From Butyrivibrio sp. (GTDB lineage Bacteria; Bacillota; Clostridia; Lachnospirales; Lachnospiraceae): 39,075 bases of DNA. Of this stretch, positions 38,753-39,075 are shown in pieces (the stretch's first letter is position 1; each line of letters begins with the position of its first letter). The notes beneath the pieces are model-generated. The model was not told where the DNA came from. It was given only the letters and a program-made list of their open reading frames with translations, and ran no database searches. Made by a program: the position numbers and the translations under genes. The DNA lies in assembly GCA_015056655.1 (NCBI GenBank), contig SVFV01000033.1, positions 1 to 39,075 of the forward strand, given 5' to 3'.

Positions 38753-39075
38753 GTGTACAGAACAAGGCAGTTCAGAATCAGTAAAAACAACAGACTATAT
38801 GGTTACTGCAGCGATATCTGCAGAGCTTCAGCCATTCTGTACAACAGGGCTAATTTCATAATCCGTCAGTATTCTTCAGCCGTGGAAGCCATGGCATCCT
38901 ACAGACCCCTGTATCCCAATCAGATGCAGGTATTCAGGCTTGTGAATGACATCCTTGATGGTACAAAATATCAGGTAAAAGGTTCCTGGCTTTCTTACAA
39001 TGCCCTTGATTATCTTCTAAAGAGCACCAGGGATAAGGCGTACTATGGTATTCCATCTCAGGCTAACCAGCAGAT
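38753..39075 (+). CDS. tnpB: TnpB-family RNA-guided endonuclease, N-terminal part
   Basis: A frame from GTG 38753 runs to the window end without a stop (107 codons). It reads MYRTRQFRISKNNRLYGYCS, then DICRASAILYNRANFIIRQY, and later PNQMQVFRLVNDIL and YNALDYLLKST. The early YCxxxxxxxxxLYNxxNFxxRQ pattern is characteristic of IS605-type TnpB proteins of Firmicutes. The RuvC and zinc-finger parts lie outside the window. GAAGGGA (38737-38743) precedes the GTG. TnpB proteins of other elements are guided by RNA from the element's right end (known for the family). Confidence 0.85.
   Translation, partial: MYRTRQFRISKNNRLYGYCSDICRASAILYNRANFIIRQYSSAVEAMASYRPLYPNQMQVFRLVNDILDGTKYQVKGSWLSYNALDYLLKSTRDKAYYGIPSQANQQ

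Larger units (their letters stand above)
38104..39075. mobile_element. IS200/IS605-type insertion sequence, truncated by the window end
   Basis: The element carries a minus-strand tnpA (38140-38658) and a divergent plus-strand tnpB start (38753 onward), the IS605 gene arrangement. The left end is somewhere between 38072 and 38140; a hairpin at 38104-38134 and a second one at 38167-38179 (CCGAC-GGT-GTCGG) are candidate subterminal structures. The right end lies beyond the window. Confidence 0.75.

Noticed and set aside
38659..38790. N-terminal extension of TnpA to an upstream start
   Set aside because: The extra residues are hydrophobic, outside the family, cross the divergent promoter region, and GGAGG clearly sets the start at 38658.
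1..39075. Prophage or biosynthetic cluster
   Set aside because: No capsid, tail, integrase, NRPS/PKS or peptide-modifying genes were seen; gene content is metabolic, stress-related and IS-derived.

Overview
The window looks like a chromosomal segment of an anaerobic, fibre-degrading Firmicute of the Lachnospiraceae, most like Butyrivibrio or Pseudobutyrivibrio. The reasons are moderate-to-low G+C, strong AGGAGG-type ribosome binding sites, a rich glycoside hydrolase complement, and families common in that group (Rpn-type nuclease, C_GCAxxG_C_C protein, YwaF-type membrane protein, IS200/IS605). The genus is inferred from style and was not confirmed by search. No rRNA, tRNA or CRISPR array was seen.

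Layout. 1-2.5 kb: a secreted protein with a possible CAP-like domain and an aquaporin on the minus strand, then an esterase. 2.5-10.4 kb: a maltodextrin locus. A LacI-type regulator is divergent from an operon encoding a lipoprotein with a carbohydrate-binding look, a GH13 neopullulanase-type enzyme, a sugar-binding lipoprotein, MalF and MalG permeases, and an AAC(3)-type acetyltransferase. The intergenic region has overlapping -35 boxes and one operator copy after each -10. No transport ATPase gene is present, so the importer presumably borrows one from elsewhere. 10.4-10.9 kb: a non-coding array of four AT-rich inverted repeats. 10.9-19.4 kb: GH43, a P-loop protein, a GIY-YIG protein, a histidine phosphatase, a cell-wall amidase, a small protein behind two LexA-like boxes, a C_GCAxxG_C_C protein, a GH31 alpha-glucosidase, a membrane protein and an SGNH hydrolase.

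19.4-29.8 kb: mostly plus-strand housekeeping and stress genes. These are a UvrD-like helicase, a HAD phosphatase, three metallophosphoesterases, small membrane proteins, an envelope-stress-like cluster (PspC, unknown, GlsB/YeaQ, YbjQ), a GNAT, an RpiB-type isomerase and a YwaF-like membrane protein. 29.9-30.8 kb: an Hsp20 gene under a textbook CIRCE (HrcA) operator, followed by a possible 35-residue membrane peptide between two terminators. 31.3-33.0 kb: an Rpn-family nuclease and decayed remnants on the minus strand. 33.1-37.6 kb: a PucR-type regulator divergent from an Fe-S/FMN/FAD enoate-reductase-type enzyme and a short-chain dehydrogenase, probably a reductive pathway for an unsaturated carbonyl substrate. 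38.1 kb to the end: an IS200/IS605-type element with tnpA on the minus strand and a divergent tnpB (RNA-guided nuclease family) that runs off the window.

The strongest items beyond routine annotation are the symmetric lacI/maltodextrin control region, the TATATAA hairpin array at 10.5-10.8 kb, the tandem LexA-like boxes at 14.8 kb, two pairs of dispersed hairpins with shared sequence, several gene remnants with no intact open frame, and the partial tnpB. No wholly new defence or biosynthetic system could be demonstrated from sequence alone.
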